Part shown: positions 42,176 to 55,667 of the stretch, piece after piece
Position numbering within the stretch: position 1 is the first letter of the stretch
Layout: each line of letters starts with the position of its first letter
Notes under the pieces: generated by a model
Database searches by the model: none
What the model saw: only the letters and a program-made list of their open reading frames with translations
What the model was told of the DNA's origin: nothing
NCBI GenBank assembly: GCA_963457665.1
Contig: OY735209.1
Location: forward strand, 3,527,081-3,591,080
Origin: Thysanoteuthis rhombus
Lineage: Eukaryota > Mollusca > Cephalopoda > Oegopsida > Thysanoteuthidae
Direction: 5' to 3'
DNA length: 64,000 nucleotides
Program-made: the position numbers and the translations under genes

Positions 42176-43135
42176 TAGGGTTCCGAGTAGAAACTTAAGA
42201 CTTCCCAATAATAAATTAGTTTGGGTAACGCCTAATCTTGACATATCAGTGAAGTTATAGCTGGAAACCTCGAATAAAGACCTTCAGACTTCATCAAATA
42301 AGCTGCTTCTCCTTTAATATGAAAGTAGTTATAATTAATGCTTTTCCAAGATCAAATATCTATTATATACATATATCAACAATTTCAGTCCATCATACTT
42401 TTTTTTACAAATGAATCTCACTAAAATACTTGTTTTAGAAACTGTCACCAAGCCTATGAATATAGGTTTCTTTAGTTTCCAGTTAGGTCTGGCTGGCTTA
42501 CTATGTATTTATCTGCTGGTGGAGGGGTAAACGTGGTATTTGTACTCAATCTCAGATCTGACCTGTTAAATAGAGACCGGTTTAAATGTTGAAACTTTAT
42601 AGTCAATGGACGTTAATGGTGCAGTACAATTGTTTTATGTAGCCCCAACTTGATGTTCTCAGATAAAAATGTATGATTATTTTCTAGAGCTCCATGGTGT
42701 CACTCAGGGGCCAACTACTGCGCCTCTGTCTATACCTATATAGATTTGCTGGATCGTACAGTTAATGCCAGTAAGATATATCTTGAATGAAGCCATACAT
42801 AAGCTTTTGAGTGGAAGCGAGCGCCTATGTACACGACACTTTTCATTTATTCCTCGTACTGTCTGGAAGAGACACATTTTTTTTTAAATCGCTTTAAATA
42901 GATTTTCAGGGGAGGTTTAATTCGCAATTTAAATTTATGCTAAATTGATTCCTAAATTCGAGTACAGTAGCATTCTTGCAGGGGAGGTAACTATGTTTAT
43001 CGGCTACCAAATTTCTATTTGAGATCTGTGCATGATATTTGGTATTCCTGCCAATTTTGGTCAAGATAGGCAGAGTAGTTTCTGAGTTATGAACTTTAGG
43101 ACAAATAGCTACGAGCAGGGGAGGTAACTGCTTTG
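42176..43135 (-). repeat. Inverted counterpart of unit A 16,296-17,258
   Basis: Read as reverse complement it follows unit A with few differences. Both inversion borders fall in or beside repeat units: the ACCTCCCCTGC repeat on one side and the 105-base array on the other. Confidence 0.8.
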
Positions 43136-43146
43136 ATTGGCAACTT

Positions 43147-43720
43147 TATAAACAAAATGTTTGAAACCATTACATTTTGATTTAAAAAAAACTAACAATG
43201 TGAGGATCTCAGGTATAACTTTACCATCATGTCAAGAATGAATATCCCCCAATTTAATACAATGTTGGAAAAGCATTACATTAAACTTTGAAACATGATC
43301 GAAGAAAGGGTTCCTAATACAACTTTACTGGTGTGTCAATATCATATATCCTCCAAACTATTACAGTGTCGGTTATAATTCAAAACTTTGGCAATGTGAT
43401 GATTTTAGATAAGTCTTCATTGATGTATGAAGATTGTAAGACTTTACTGATTATTCAATGTTGGAAAAGCAGATTTCACTTTGAAAACCTGACAATATGC
43501 AGATCTCAGTTAAAACTTTAATTATATGTCAACTTCAAATATTCCCCAAACTTATACAAAGTTGAAAAGTCATTAGATCTTACTTTGAAACCCTGGCAAT
43601 GTGAAGATTTTAGATATAACTTTACCAATTGTCAACAGTAAATATTTCAACTAGCGCAATACTGAAAAAGCATAAGATTTTACTCTAAAATCCTCGCAAA
43701 GTGAGAAGTTTTTGCTTTAA
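43147..43720 (+). repeat. 105-bp tandem array in unit B
   Basis: Five or so units match 17,268-17,860 of unit A; the unit near 43,440 is shortened where unit A has an extra ATAATA-rich stretch. Confidence 0.68.
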
Positions 43721-46025
43721 ATTTGTCAAAACTTAATCACATAAGTGCAAAATGCACCATTTTCTATAAGTTGATATTGTATGTTGTTTTTTATCCGCAG
43801 ACAATAATTCCTGAAATGCAATTTAAGGAAAAGTATTTGAATGGTAAAAATATTTTGAATATGCAGTTTCGATCACTGTTATCCACAACAGACCGGTTGA
43901 ATCCAAGTTTCTGGTTTTACATTTTTCCTGTTTTTTATTATTTCATATGTATTGAGATTTTGCCTCATCCTAACTGATCATCGTGAATTCAAGTGTATTT
44001 GAATGATATAACATTTTAGATATGTAATTTCTCAGTTGAGTCTCTAAATAATTTCGAGACGAATTCTACGATGTTCAAAATATTTGAATCAGAACAATAA
44101 TACAGATGAAAATTAGTTAAATATCATCGAGACTTTGTGGAGATTAAACCATTGACAAAAGCAAAAACAGGAGTGTCTAAATGGGAATTAAACTGAATCA
44201 AATATTAGAAGAGAGAATATCATCAGATGTATTCATCAATATCAAGTCGCAGAATGGCCAAAAACGTCGTGTTGATAAACAACAACAGAAAGGAATTCAA
44301 TCGTCTGAAAAACTTTGAATGATAATTATGTTACCGCCTCATGTTCAATGGCTGAGTGTACATTTATCCCATTTTATCATTCACCTCTACAGTGTATTTG
44401 ACAGCGTTTAATGGTGTTTAATAATGTCAACCGGTGACCGGGAATAAAACATCTGTGGAAAAAAACGAATGATTTTAGCTTTGGCTGTTATGACAACGAG
44501 TGGATTACCAATATTAAGAACAGTGAATCATTACATCCCTTCAAAATAGAAATTTTTTTCATGGGCAATCTGAGTAGTGAATAAATAATTTAACAGAACT
44601 ACGATGAATTGTTTATTTTATAGTAATATCAATTTTACTGTCAATAAGCAAAATCAGAATTTCTTGGCGAGAACCGTTGGAAATTGAAAATACGAACCAA
44701 TCAGACAACACGAAATACACGTTCCAAAAAAAAAAAAAGAAAATTATTGAAAATTCAAAAAATTTGAAGTGAAAAAACTGGTAATTAAAAAAAAAGGAAA
44801 CCAACGTTACGACAGAAAACAAGCTAGAAAAGATACTTTTTCATATTTTCGGATATGTAATCTGAAATATCCGACTTAGTTTTTAAAAGTTTCATATTTC
44901 TGTTCAAATGTAAAAGTTGGTAGCGTAACGTACTATTTTCGATGACAAATTAAATCTTTTAGAAACATGCAAAGAAGAGAAATTACGTTACGATACGAGA
45001 CTTTATGTCACTATAATTCAATTTCATTCTGTTCAAAATTTTCAAATGACTAACTTCCACGACTGACATTTTAAAATGCTTTCCTGCCATATGTCTCCCG
45101 GAACAAACTAAGCATCCACTCCAGGGGATAAAACAAATGAAATTCAATGAAATTAAAAGCTTGAATACCTGTTTAGATTTCCAACTTTTTCTTTTCATTT
45201 AATAAAAGAGGTAGATATAAAAGAAATTGTTATGGAACAGTTGGTATTGTGTCTGATTACTACATTTCTCTTCAGTTCTTTAATTAAAATTGTGTCATAT
45301 TCGAGGAAGAATCTTGTTTAAAGGTCATCATCCATCAAGAAAGGTGAAAAAAACAAAGCAAAAACAAACACTGCCTCCTTGAACTTTTTACTTGGACTGT
45401 TCTCGCTATCATTCTACATATGTTGAGTGATCTGTCTTGTACGATTTCTAAGAGAATCAAATTGAGAATTGAAGTTTATCTCCTGAGAATATGGGATGAT
45501 CAATTTAAGAAATTGGAAAAAGGATGCAAAATGCACAAGTTACTTTTTTACCTTTTTGTTGAATATATTTACAAAAAAACTATTGTGAATGCTGCCAAAT
45601 AGCTATAGCATTGTTTTAGCATAAACTTACATTTCAAATCAATCTCCTGAATCATTAAAAACCTATTTTGGGTGGAAAATTTTCAAAAAGCATTAAGAGT
45701 AAATGTTTAGATTTTTCAGCTCTTTGAAAAGGGTTATCAATCAATAAGTTACTTTTCTCACGTTTTGCTGATAACTAAAAACGCCTGAATTACCAAGATA
45801 TAAAAGTGGATACTATTGGACACAAATTAGGGGAATAATTTAACATAAACTCACAATGCAAGTTGAATCATGATTTAGAATATCTCTGGGGATGGGATTT
45901 ACACAATTGTCTTTTTTCTCCAGGCACAAGGAGGAAATGTTGAAATTTTCTTCCCTCTAGCTCCATTGGTGCAGTGTGTAAGCGTGATATTCTTAGGTAT
46001 CAGTTGCCAGTCTCCCAAGGGGAAT

Positions 46026-46028
<3 letters not shown>
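43721..46028. other. AT-rich intergenic DNA of U1'
   Basis: No gene is seen; it is nearly identical to 17,863-20,153. A small insertion adding TTATTTCATATG near 43,937 lengthens a short open frame there, which I do not regard as a gene. Confidence 0.5.

Positions 46029-46099
<71 letters not shown>
46029..46099. repeat. Compound (TA)n(TG)n microsatellite
   Basis: It is longer than its unit A counterpart at 20,154-20,207 in both the TA and TG parts. Confidence 0.95.
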
Positions 46100-46101
<2 letters not shown>

Positions 46102-46742
46102 CAGTCTAAATGAAGGTTTATGACCTGACCCCTTTGTGATATGACTGTGGGAGTAACAAAGAATAATGATACAGTCTTATATGGAAACATTGAGTTAGGG
46201 TTACATACAACAATTGTAGCATAGCATTATTGTTGACCATAAGGTTTGAGAACCTCTAAGCTAAGGTGAGCAGGCCTGATCCAGTGGTGGTTATGTTTAA
46301 ATGCGACGTTTTCCCGTTCCCCGTGAACAGGTGGCCATCGTGATACATTCACAGACAACCAACCATCTAAACTAACTTGAACACTGAGGAAACATACGTT
46401 CACCGTTTCTAGAATAAGTATTTTATCGACATTTGTTAAAAAAAAAAATAGAATGTATCACATATTAAAATTGTTGATTTATATCTGTGCAATCGATTGT
46501 TAGTCAGAGAGATATAGACCTTTTATTCTCAAAAGGCCATTACGCTGAGGATTTTCATATCATCAGGATAGAAACTGTTTTTTCATGAAAACTCTAAGTA
46601 TGGACTTTCCAGGCAAATCGAAACCAGAATCCTTTTTAACAGCACCTTCAGCACAATTTCATATTTAGCCGCTTCTTTTCATCACTTGAGACTTTTACTT
46701 CGCAAACATCAAAATATACCAGAGACAGAAAGCATTTCTCTT

Positions 46743-46776
<34 letters not shown>

Positions 46777-47611
46777 GCTCCTACCTGGAACAAGTCAGCC
46801 TCTTCTCCAAACAGATTCAAATCAAATCTTAAAAAAGATTCCGGATTCCGAATGTTCGAGCGTAAATTTTCTTACTAAATAATAAACCACTGCAGGACTT
46901 CATAATTCGATTTGTTTCAATCTCAAACTTCCTACCATATTTCAGTACTTCTTGAGCAGTTATAGTAGTACTAATAGAATCAAAAGATGGCATTTGTATC
47001 AAAATATTTTGTTAATGTGTGGCAAATAGTGGCTAAGATGAAAAAACTGGCAACCTATATTTTTCATACTGCAGATAAAACTGGACGATTTGAAATTTGT
47101 GAATCGGTACTTTTAACGGATGCTATGTTGGAAAAATTTGAGATTTTTCATGAAAGCCTGAATCGAAAAAGTATCTAAATGTTATGCAGTGAACTTGGAG
47201 GGGGAAGAGACTGAAATAAAACAAACACTAAAAGAGAAAATAGTATCAATATATTCATTATGGAAACAGCTGTATTGGTTTAGAGAAGACAGCTATTACT
47301 GGAGGGAGTAATCATGGATTATTCAACATCATTAAAGTTTCTCAATTAATCTGCCACATTCCTTCTGATCAAAAGTTCTCAATGTTTGTCTTGCTGGTTA
47401 CTGAACAAATTTAATACAATTGTAATCCACTTGGATGAAGAAAAACCCAAGATTTGATTGTTCACCGTTGGCTAGGCGAGCGCCTGGGACTTTTCGTTAT
47501 ATCACTTGTGTTAAAGGTTTAAAACAAGAAATTTACGTTAGTAGTGTTTTACACCAGGATATTCAATGCAAGGCTTTCTGTTTATAATCTGTAAATGGAT
47601 GAACCGTCTCT
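46100..47611. other. Flank 3' of ZNF1', no gene
   Basis: The stretch matches 20,208-21,705. A (CT)n(CA)n tract is at 46,743-46,772. A plus-strand frame of 63 codons at 46,987-47,178 is frameshifted in unit A by one extra T near 21,222, which argues against a protein. Confidence 0.45.
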
Positions 47612-48363
47612 TGCAGAACTATGCGTGGAAGCGTAGGTGAACGAGACACAACAGTTCATTATTTTCAAAATCAAATCCCTTTATTGGAGCAAAATCTTTA
47701 AATACTCAACTTTTCGTCTTGATACTGATATATCTTCAGTCTTTCATGACATTCCACACATTTTCCCCAGGGTCAAAGCAAGCAACCAGCACACTGAATG
47801 ATATGACTTATTCCTATCTCCAGTGTGTAAGTGTGACAATACTATTTCAAACTCATCATTTTTCATCCTATTTTCCTCTCATTCTATCGAAAATCATGAT
47901 CAACATCTATTATGAACTCTTCCTGCAAACCCTAGCAGTTGATTCACACATGTGGGATAAATATGGGTACTGTTCACTTTATTAGCATTTTCTTCAAATG
48001 TTCAACAATATATTTTAATTTGACATGTGAATACATTTGAAATTCTGTAAGATTCCACCTACAAATGTCTGCTAGCGAGTTTATATAATTGATTCCTTTG
48101 AAAATGCTCAACCGAATACTTCACATGATTGTAACCTCTTTCCATTGAGTGACTGCATATGATTATTTAAAGTTGATTTGTTTCTGAATACTGACTCGCA
48201 CACCTTGCATTATCATGTTCTTCTCCAGTGTGTGTTGGTATACGTTTTCCCCCCTTAATTTGATACCTGTAAATGCTGAAGCACACACTGCATACAAACA
48301 TGGTCTTTTCCCAGTGTGGTTGTGCTTTTTAGTTTTCAAATTTGATAGCTATCTAAATGCTGG
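47612..48363 (+). repeat. Inverted repeat, left arm (ZNF1' 3' tail)
   Basis: It matches the reverse complement of 52,457-53,208 and is the same as the arm at 21,706-22,460. It contains the AATAAA (minus strand, 47,680-47,685). Confidence 0.87.
47680..47685 (-). promoter_or_regulatory. Candidate polyadenylation signal of ZNF1'
   Basis: AATAAA on the minus strand in the conserved GCTCCAATAAAGG context, about 900 bases after the present stop. Confidence 0.4.
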
Positions 48364-48590
48364 GCAACACACTTCACATGACGAGTGTGCCTCTCTAGTA
48401 TATCTCTGCATGTAAGTTTAAATTTGATAGATGAGCAAATGCTGAACCACACGCTACACGTAAATACGTTTTTTTTGCGTGTGTTTCTGCATGTGTATCT
48501 TTAGATTTGATATCTTTGTGAATGCTGAACCACACATGAATATGGTTCTTCCCGAGTTTGTGTCAGCATGTGATTTTCAAAAATGGACGT
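48190..48590 (-). pseudogene. Decayed C-terminal fingers of ZNF1'
   Basis: The same pattern of frameshifted finger remnants as at 22,200-22,597 is kept in unit B, so the decay is older than the 26.9 kb duplication. Confidence 0.68.
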
Positions 48591-49409
48591 TTATTCAAAT
48601 GCTGAACCAGGCACTACACATGGATATGGTCTCTCTCCGGTGTGTCTCTGCATATGTCTTTTTAAATTTGATATCTGTGCAAATGCTGAGCCACACACTT
48701 CACATGAATATGGTTTCTCTCCAGTGTGTATCAGCATATGTTTTTTAAAAGTTGATATCTGTCTAAATGCTGAACCACACACTTCACATGAATATGGTCT
48801 CTCTCCGGTGTGTCTCCGCATATGTCTTTTTAGAGTTGATACACGTGAAAATTCCGAACTGCAAACATCGCATGAATATGGTTTCTCTCCGGTGTGTCTC
48901 CGCATATGTCTTTTTAGAGTTGATACATGTGAAAATGCCGAACTGCAAACATCGCATGAATATGGTTTCTCTCCAGTGTGCCTCCGCATATGTCTTTTTA
49001 AATTTGATACATCTGAAAATGCCGAATTGCAAACATTGCATGAATATGGTTTCTCTCCAGTGTGTCTCCGCATGTGATTTTTCAAATTTGATACCCGTTT
49101 AAACGCTGAACCACATACTTCACATGAATATGTTTTCTCTCCGATGTGTGTCAGCATATGACTTTTTAAACTTGATGCCCGTGCGAATGCAGAACTACAC
49201 ATTTCACATGAATAACGTTTCTCTTTGGTGTGTGTCGGCATGTGTCTTTTCAATAGTGATTTATAAGCGAATGATGAACTACACATTGTGCAGAAATACT
49301 GCTTTTTTCCAGTGTGGGTCTGCATGTGAATTTCCAAAGCTGATAAGTGTGCAAATACTTCATCACACAGATCACATGAATATGTTTTTTTTCTTTCGTA
49401 TGTCTGCAT
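48591..49409 (-). CDS. C2H2 zinc-finger array protein ZNF1'
   Basis: The protein has 272 residues, with the ATG at 49,407-49,409. Nine canonical fingers with a 28-residue period are followed by a broken tenth (second Cys to Pro) with a stop inside it. Finger 1 keeps the Cys lost in ZNF1. Fingers 5 to 8 differ from ZNF1 mainly at contact positions -1,2,3,6: D,S,N,R; H,S,T,R; R,S,T,R; Q,S,T,K here, against H,S,T,N twice and Q,S,N,R twice. The two copies would therefore be expected to read different DNA. No effector domain is in the ORF. A run of 17 A before the ATG separates it from an upstream frame. It is likely nuclear DNA-binding if expressed. Confidence 0.78.
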   Translation of the reverse strand: MQTYERKKTYSCDLCDEVFAHLSALEIHMQTHTGKKQYFCTMCSSSFAYKSLLKRHMPTHTKEKRYSCEMCSSAFARASSLKSHMLTHIGEKTYSCEVCGSAFKRVSNLKNHMRRHTGEKPYSCNVCNSAFSDVSNLKRHMRRHTGEKPYSCDVCSSAFSHVSTLKRHMRRHTGEKPYSCDVCSSEFSRVSTLKRHMRRHTGERPYSCEVCGSAFRQISTFKKHMLIHTGEKPYSCEVCGSAFAQISNLKRHMQRHTGERPYPCVVPGSAFE

Positions 49410-49575
49410 TGTGTTTTTTTTTTTTTTTTTCTGGTGATCTCAATTTAAATACTGCACCACACTTTACAGGAATAATAGTCTCTGGTATCTTTTTCACAAT
49501 GTTCTCTGTGTGAATACTGAACCACACGAATATGGTTCCGCGTACGAGTTTCCAAATCGGAAAATTCCAAGCCAA
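49410..49575 (-). pseudogene. Upstream finger remnant and poly-A frameshift of ZNF1'
   Basis: It is as in ZNF1, but the run is 17 A. This is again not 3n+1, so the upstream frame ([12 protein letters not shown]) does not join the finger frame here either. Confidence 0.58.
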
Positions 49576-51624
49576 CCCTTTCTTGATTTCGTGTTTCCTA
49601 ATTCGATATTGAATTGGAAATCAGCTTCTTCCTACAAACAACCAAAGGTGTGCAGGACTCTTCTACCAATTGAAATCTCTGAAAAGAGAAAAAGGTATTA
49701 TGAAAGATCAAATACTCATTCATTATCAGCAATAGGGAAGATAAATTGATTCAGTTTGAGTTGTAATAAATCCCACCATATCTTATAATACAGTTTAGTA
49801 TATATAGTATAAACATGACATTTGCAAAACATACTGAATAGGAGAGAAATAATAGGATTTGCTGAGAAATAGTGTAGCATGAAAATAATGAATTCATTTT
49901 CTGTTGTATAAGTTTGAAGAGAACCACAAAGAATTCACGGAAATTATTTTGCTGCAATACATTTTGTAGAGCATAAAGAAGTGAAGATGTACCGAAGTAT
50001 ATTTCACTTTAAAATAGTGATTTTCTCACAAACAATCAGTGATATTTACTCGAGAAGAGTGATAATATTTGAAGGAAAAGAAATATGAATAAGGAAAACC
50101 GTTTGTACTCAAACGCAATAAAAGATTTTTTGCAGAAAAGAGAGACTCGTGTAATAGATGAGATATCTAAAATGGTTTGACTGATTTGAAAAGAAGAGCC
50201 ACGTCATCATAAAACAATGATAATGTATCCGTTGATAAAAGAATCAATATAGAATGATGAATCTTTCAGAAAATATCCATTCTTGTCTTATTTGGAAGAA
50301 ATACCATTTTCTTATATTTGGAAACTCAACATCTGATTAGATGTTACTGTCAGATGTTAGTGAGACGCTCGTTTTTGATATGCTCAAAGTCACTTTCCTG
50401 AATCAATCGTTCTAATGAGTATTCAATCGAGCATGTATATTTCCACAGAACATATGTTATGAGCTGTGATCCCGAGACGAAACAGATCGAAATGTCTCAG
50501 TGGATTATACGCGTCCAGTGCAATAAGCCTATCATTCTTAGATGCAAGCTTTTTCAAAGCATCATCATGTACCATACATTTGAATAAGAAATTTAAAAAA
50601 GATTTGAAGAATCAATTGACGGAGAAATGATCACGTAACAAGTTCCGGTCATTATTACAGGGAAAAGTTTCACGAGAAAAAAATCTCGATTGATTTTCAT
50701 GACGTGGTAGCGCTCTAGTTGTTTTTCGGCCATATTTGCCACGTGACAGACTTTCCTATTGATAATTCAATTGTACCAATTTCAAATTTCTCTATGTCTC
50801 AACTTTCAAAAGTGATAAATTCTTGAGACGGAATATATTATAAGAGGAAAAAAAGATTGTCGAGTAGATTCAAAAGAAAAAAAAATAATAGTATCAAATT
50901 TATAAAAATCAAATTGATGGAAGAAGAGAAAAAAAAATATTCTAGGCGTTTATTCACGTAATAAAAATAAAAAATAAAAGTGTGGATAAGTCATACAAAT
51001 ATACTAGCATTTTGGTATTATTTCCATTAGTTACCTTGTGTTAATTATTTACCGTCGATATTGTAGTTAAAATTTAACGTTTTGTAGTTAAAGGTGTCGT
51101 GTGAGCTGGAATCTGAAGCAAATTTTTCTGGACAGTATTTTTGTGATTTTATTATATTAAACAAGTGTTTCCAGGTCTAGAGCCCAATTCCATCCTTAGT
51201 ATACGTCTATTAATGCTTGTTGGGGATGAAGTCCTCAACAACATTCACTCTGAACCTGATACGCAAATCAGTCATCGTGCAGCTATCGAAGAACAAAAGT
51301 CAAGAATATTTTTCATGTATTACGAGGGGGGGGCTCTTTTCACGAGAAACTGCTGTTATAAACACGACCCCGTTTTCCCATCCGTCGTAAAGAATTGACT
51401 GTTAAAAGTAAACATTAATTTTCACGTAAAATGTCAATTACGCTTCCCAAGTTTTCGCATTAAACTCAGAGATACCAAAACTTTAACATTGCTGTGGAAG
51501 ACTTCATCGTTCAGGTCGGACAAAGTAATGAAGGTTGCATTGACAAGATCACATACGAAATACAGGACAGAAGAGATATGAACCGGTAAATATTGCAACT
51601 GCAAACAGGGTCAAAATCATGAAC
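49576..51624. other. Flank 5' of ZNF1', no recognisable gene
   Basis: The stretch matches 23,584-25,634 with scattered substitutions. The small frame at 51,165-51,398 stays open in both units but has no motif. Confidence 0.45.
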
Positions 51625-52456
51625 ATGTTTTTCAGAAAGAAACCTAATAGACAATAGACTTTTAGTCCTAATCACGGATCCCAAAACTAAATCCTGATAG
51701 AAAAGTGTGACACCGTCACAGATATTCTGGCCCTAAATCAATTTAATACACGAAGCAAGCACAGAATGATAAGATGCAAATAATCACATAAAAAAGACAA
51801 GGGATAATGTTCCACACTGCAACCACGTAGCTTACAAAAAGAGCTTGCTCGTTCGAACAAGCTCGAAATGAGAAACAGATATTGAATTTTAACCCAGTCA
51901 GAAAAGAACCTAAACAAACTCAACAACAACATGGTTACTTCAATTAAAGAAAATGCTGACATCTTGAAGACAAAGAGCAAACAAACCACCATCAAGAAAT
52001 TGTCGAAAGGAACAAAGAATCCCATGGAAAAAAGCATAAATCTTAAGCCACCAACTTCAATAGGAGATTAAAGCTGCAGAGCTGAATAGAACCATCCAGA
52101 AAAGACGAAGGGAAGACAAGAGATACACGACAGCAGTCATCGGAAGCATTCTCAAAAAGTGTGAAATAAAAAAAGATTTTTGAAAAAAGACTCCATAAAT
52201 TCCCTGCTGTGCCAAAAGATTCTACAAGACGATTATCCCTCGAAACAAAGAACATGGAACAAGATATACAAGCCATGAGTAACCAGTTCGAACATTTTCC
52301 ACAAGTTACTCCGTCGGAGCTTACGAAAGTCAAACAAATAAAGGAAAGGTCCTGGGACCAGATAGCATCACCATCAATGTACTCAGAAAAGTCAACATCA
52401 GAAAAACTGGCCATTCTATTCAACTTATGCCTAAAACAAAGTCCCAGTGTGTAGTC
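51625..52456 (+). pseudogene. RTE-type LINE relic in unit B, first part
   Basis: Same connector and endonuclease C-terminal remnants as 25,635-26,463, with several further differences; broken at 52,456 by the inverted arm. Confidence 0.73.
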
Positions 52457-53208
52457 CAGCGTTCAGATAGCTATCAAATTTGAAAACTAAAAAGCACAAC
52501 CACACTGGGAAAGGACCATGTTTGTATGCAGTGTGTGCTTCAGCATTTACAGGTATCAAATTAAGGGGGAAAAAACGTATACCAACACACCCTGGAGAAG
52601 AACATGATAATGCAAGGTGTACGAGTCAGTATTCAGAAACAAATCAACTTTGAATAATCATATGCAGTCACTCAATGGAAAGAGGTTACAATCATGTGAA
52701 GTATTCGGTTGAGCATTTTCAAAGGAATCAATTATATAAACTCGCTAGCAGACATTTGTAGGTGGAATCTTACAGAATTTCAAATGTATTCACATGTCAA
52801 ATTAAAATATATTGTTGAACATTTGAAGAAAATGCTATAAAGTGAACAGTACCCATATTTATCCCACATGTGTGAATCAACTGCTAGGGTTTGTAGGAAG
52901 AGTTCATAATAGATGTTGATCATGATTTTCGATGGAATGAGAGGAAAATAGGATGAAAAATTATGAATTTGAAAAAGTATTGTCACACTTACACACTGGA
53001 GATAGGAATAAGTCATATCATTCAGTGTGCTGGTTGCTTGCTTTGACCCTGGGGAAAATGTGTGGAATGTCATGAAAGACTGAAGATATATCAGTATCAA
53101 GACGAAAAGTTGAGTATTTAAAGATTTTGCTCCAATAAAGACATTTGATTTTGAAAATAATAAACTCTTGTGTCTTGTTCACCTACGCTTCCACTCATAG
53201 TTCTGCAA
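52457..53208 (-). repeat. Inverted repeat, right arm, unit B
   Basis: Reverse-complement copy of 47,612-48,363 inside the RTE relic. It sits at the same place as in unit A, so the structure existed before the higher-order duplication. Confidence 0.85.
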
Positions 53209-53775
53209 TCACAATGCTATTATATAAAAAGAGAAAACACTGAAGATCAAAACAACTACAGGCTAATAGGCCTGCTCAACTACATCTATAAACATTTCAC
53301 CAAAGTGACTGCCAAATGCTAGATGAAGACCAACGACAGGAACAAGCTGTTTCCAGAAGTTACACAATCATCAACCATCTCCAATCGGCAACTAAAAGAG
53401 AAAACAGCAGAACGTTGGATACCACTAGTTGTAATAAGTGTTGACTTCAAGAAAACCTTATACTCGTTAGAAATCCCCAAAGTCAATGATGCTATCGTTC
53501 AATCAAATGTCAACTGAGTAAATGTGAATTTCACACAAGCTGTTACTAGCTCGCCTGAACTTTTCACAGCCTGCCTCGGAAGGATCTTCTGAAACAGACT
53601 GGGAAAAGTAAAATTTTGAATTGAAAACGCAGAGCAGAACTAAGTAAGCCACTACATCTTCCTAGGATAACGAATTCTCGAAAGAATCCGTTGAATGTAT
53701 GCCTAACGACAGGCGCTGAAAGGGTGATTTGTCGAAGGATTTGGAGGGGCGCCACATGTAGCAGCCCCCCCTCTC
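53209..53775 (+). pseudogene. RTE-type LINE relic in unit B, RT part
   Basis: It matches 27,218-27,780 (NYRLIGLLNYIYKHF, VDFKKTLYSLEIP, SPELFTACL), with the catalytic (F/Y)ADD region again absent. Confidence 0.73.
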
Positions 53776-55153
53776 AAGTTCTGGCGAACATTTTTTTCCT
53801 ATTGGTTTCTGAGTTAGAGAAAGTAGCTTAGATATCGTTACAGAACTTTTTACATTCCTGATGGAAACCTTTTCTGAAGAGAAAAAGAAAAACCCCAAAA
53901 AACTAATGTCTCTACGAAGGATTATAAATGCATTATATTGCTTTGAAACTGATTGGAATGATCCCCCTATATATACAAATTTCCAAACATTTATTCTAAA
54001 GTTTATATTGTTTACACAAATAATTCTTACATGAGAATTTCTACAATTTTCGTTCCTGATAAAAAAGAAATGATGAAATTAATAAGTTACAATTTTCAGG
54101 TGATTTATCAACACTTGCCGTTTTGTTAGAAGTGCGTCGTACACTTTAACATGAAATATACTAATAAGGATTTCCAGCTAGTTGAAATTATATTATTCAG
54201 AATTATCAGAACTGCTCTAAGGGCACTGGAAGCTGACACAAAGCTTGATAAAAACTAGCAATCGCAGTCTTTAATTGAATAACCGTAGCATCATGTAAAA
54301 AAGATTCTATCGAAGAATGAATTTGGTCTAATTATGATGTCACGGGAAAACATCTAGGTTGGGGGTCTTTCTAAAAGAATAAATAAAGCATATTTCTAGA
54401 AGGAGTCCAGTGAAACACTGATACCAATTTCAAAGCACTGAAGGGCACGAACACATGCATGCATTGAGAAAAAATAGATAAAACTTTCTGCTCTCTTTGA
54501 TGGCTACGTAAAATTCGAAGGTGTATGAAAACTAAGCTCTTAATCAGCTATTTAATTACAGTAATATTTATATCTTGCATTGCTAAAGACACTATGTTTT
54601 CTTCATTATGATATGTTCCCTTTTGCATAAAATACAAATTGAAACATAAAATGATGTAGATGTTTTGGGGGCTGAGACAGAGACATTCTTTTCTTTATAA
54701 ATTCACAGAGCGCTTTGAAGATATATTTTAAACCCGCCCGAGTGAAATAATTAAAGCATAAAACTGGTTTTTCCTTAGTGAAAAATTGCTTCTACTATTA
54801 CAGGCAAGATGTTCGATGATCCAGGTTTCGATTTAATATCTGCGATATTGTGTTAGAAATGATATTCTCTTTAATTACGTGGATTCAGGATTAATTTGCA
54901 AAAGAACCGTAACTACAAAAACAGTGAAGTCCTGCCAATTAAAGATGAAAAAAAAAAAAACTATTTTTCCCCTCAGGGAAATCCTTACTTTTGTAAAAAG
55001 TTGATTTAGCAAGGCTTCTAAAGAGGATCTATTCACAATTTGTTATATCCTATACTGGAACCTTAGTTTTCGTCATTCTTACGGCTTATGTAAAATTTCT
55101 GATCTCAAAGAATTCATTTAATGAATTCTCTCATGTCCTTATTTTATGTATTG

Positions 55154-55191
<38 letters not shown>

Positions 55192-55667
55192 GACAGTGAT
55201 CGGACTTCATTAAAAATCCTTCGTAGAAAATATGCGTAGACAGATGAGATGTAATTTACTAGTTGTATATTACTGTAATGAAAGAAATTATTCACTTGAT
55301 ATTAACAATAAGTAATGGAAATGAAAATTACTGGAGAGTCTCTCACGGCAGCATATCAAAGTTCTGTCGTTGACAGCTACTGAAGTAGGTGCAAATGATT
55401 ATGTTACGTCTGTTATTCATTTTTACGGATGGACTATCGTATTTGTTGTAAGAGATGGAATTAAAATTGAAATGTAATGTTTTCACAAGTTCCTCAAAAG
55501 TAAAGACTTAACAAGTTTTTCAACCAAGAAAAAAAATTACCTGTGTTAAATCGATGCAAATCAAATTTTTGCAATTCTGTCCAGCAAACGAAGATAAAGT
55601 TTGAATTCTCAGAGATGTGATTGTGGTTGCTTTTTGGCAGTAGTCGAACTTCCTTCAAGATGCGAAA
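53776..55667. other. AT-rich spacer, distal part of U1'
   Basis: No gene is seen; it matches 27,781-29,660. (AT)n at 55,155-55,190 is longer than in unit A. Confidence 0.5.

Noticed and set aside
48583..49102. Plus-strand frames with repeated [10 protein letters not shown] or [19 protein letters not shown] phrases
   Set aside because: They are antisense shadows of the 84-base zinc-finger repeats; the periodicity comes from the array on the minus strand.
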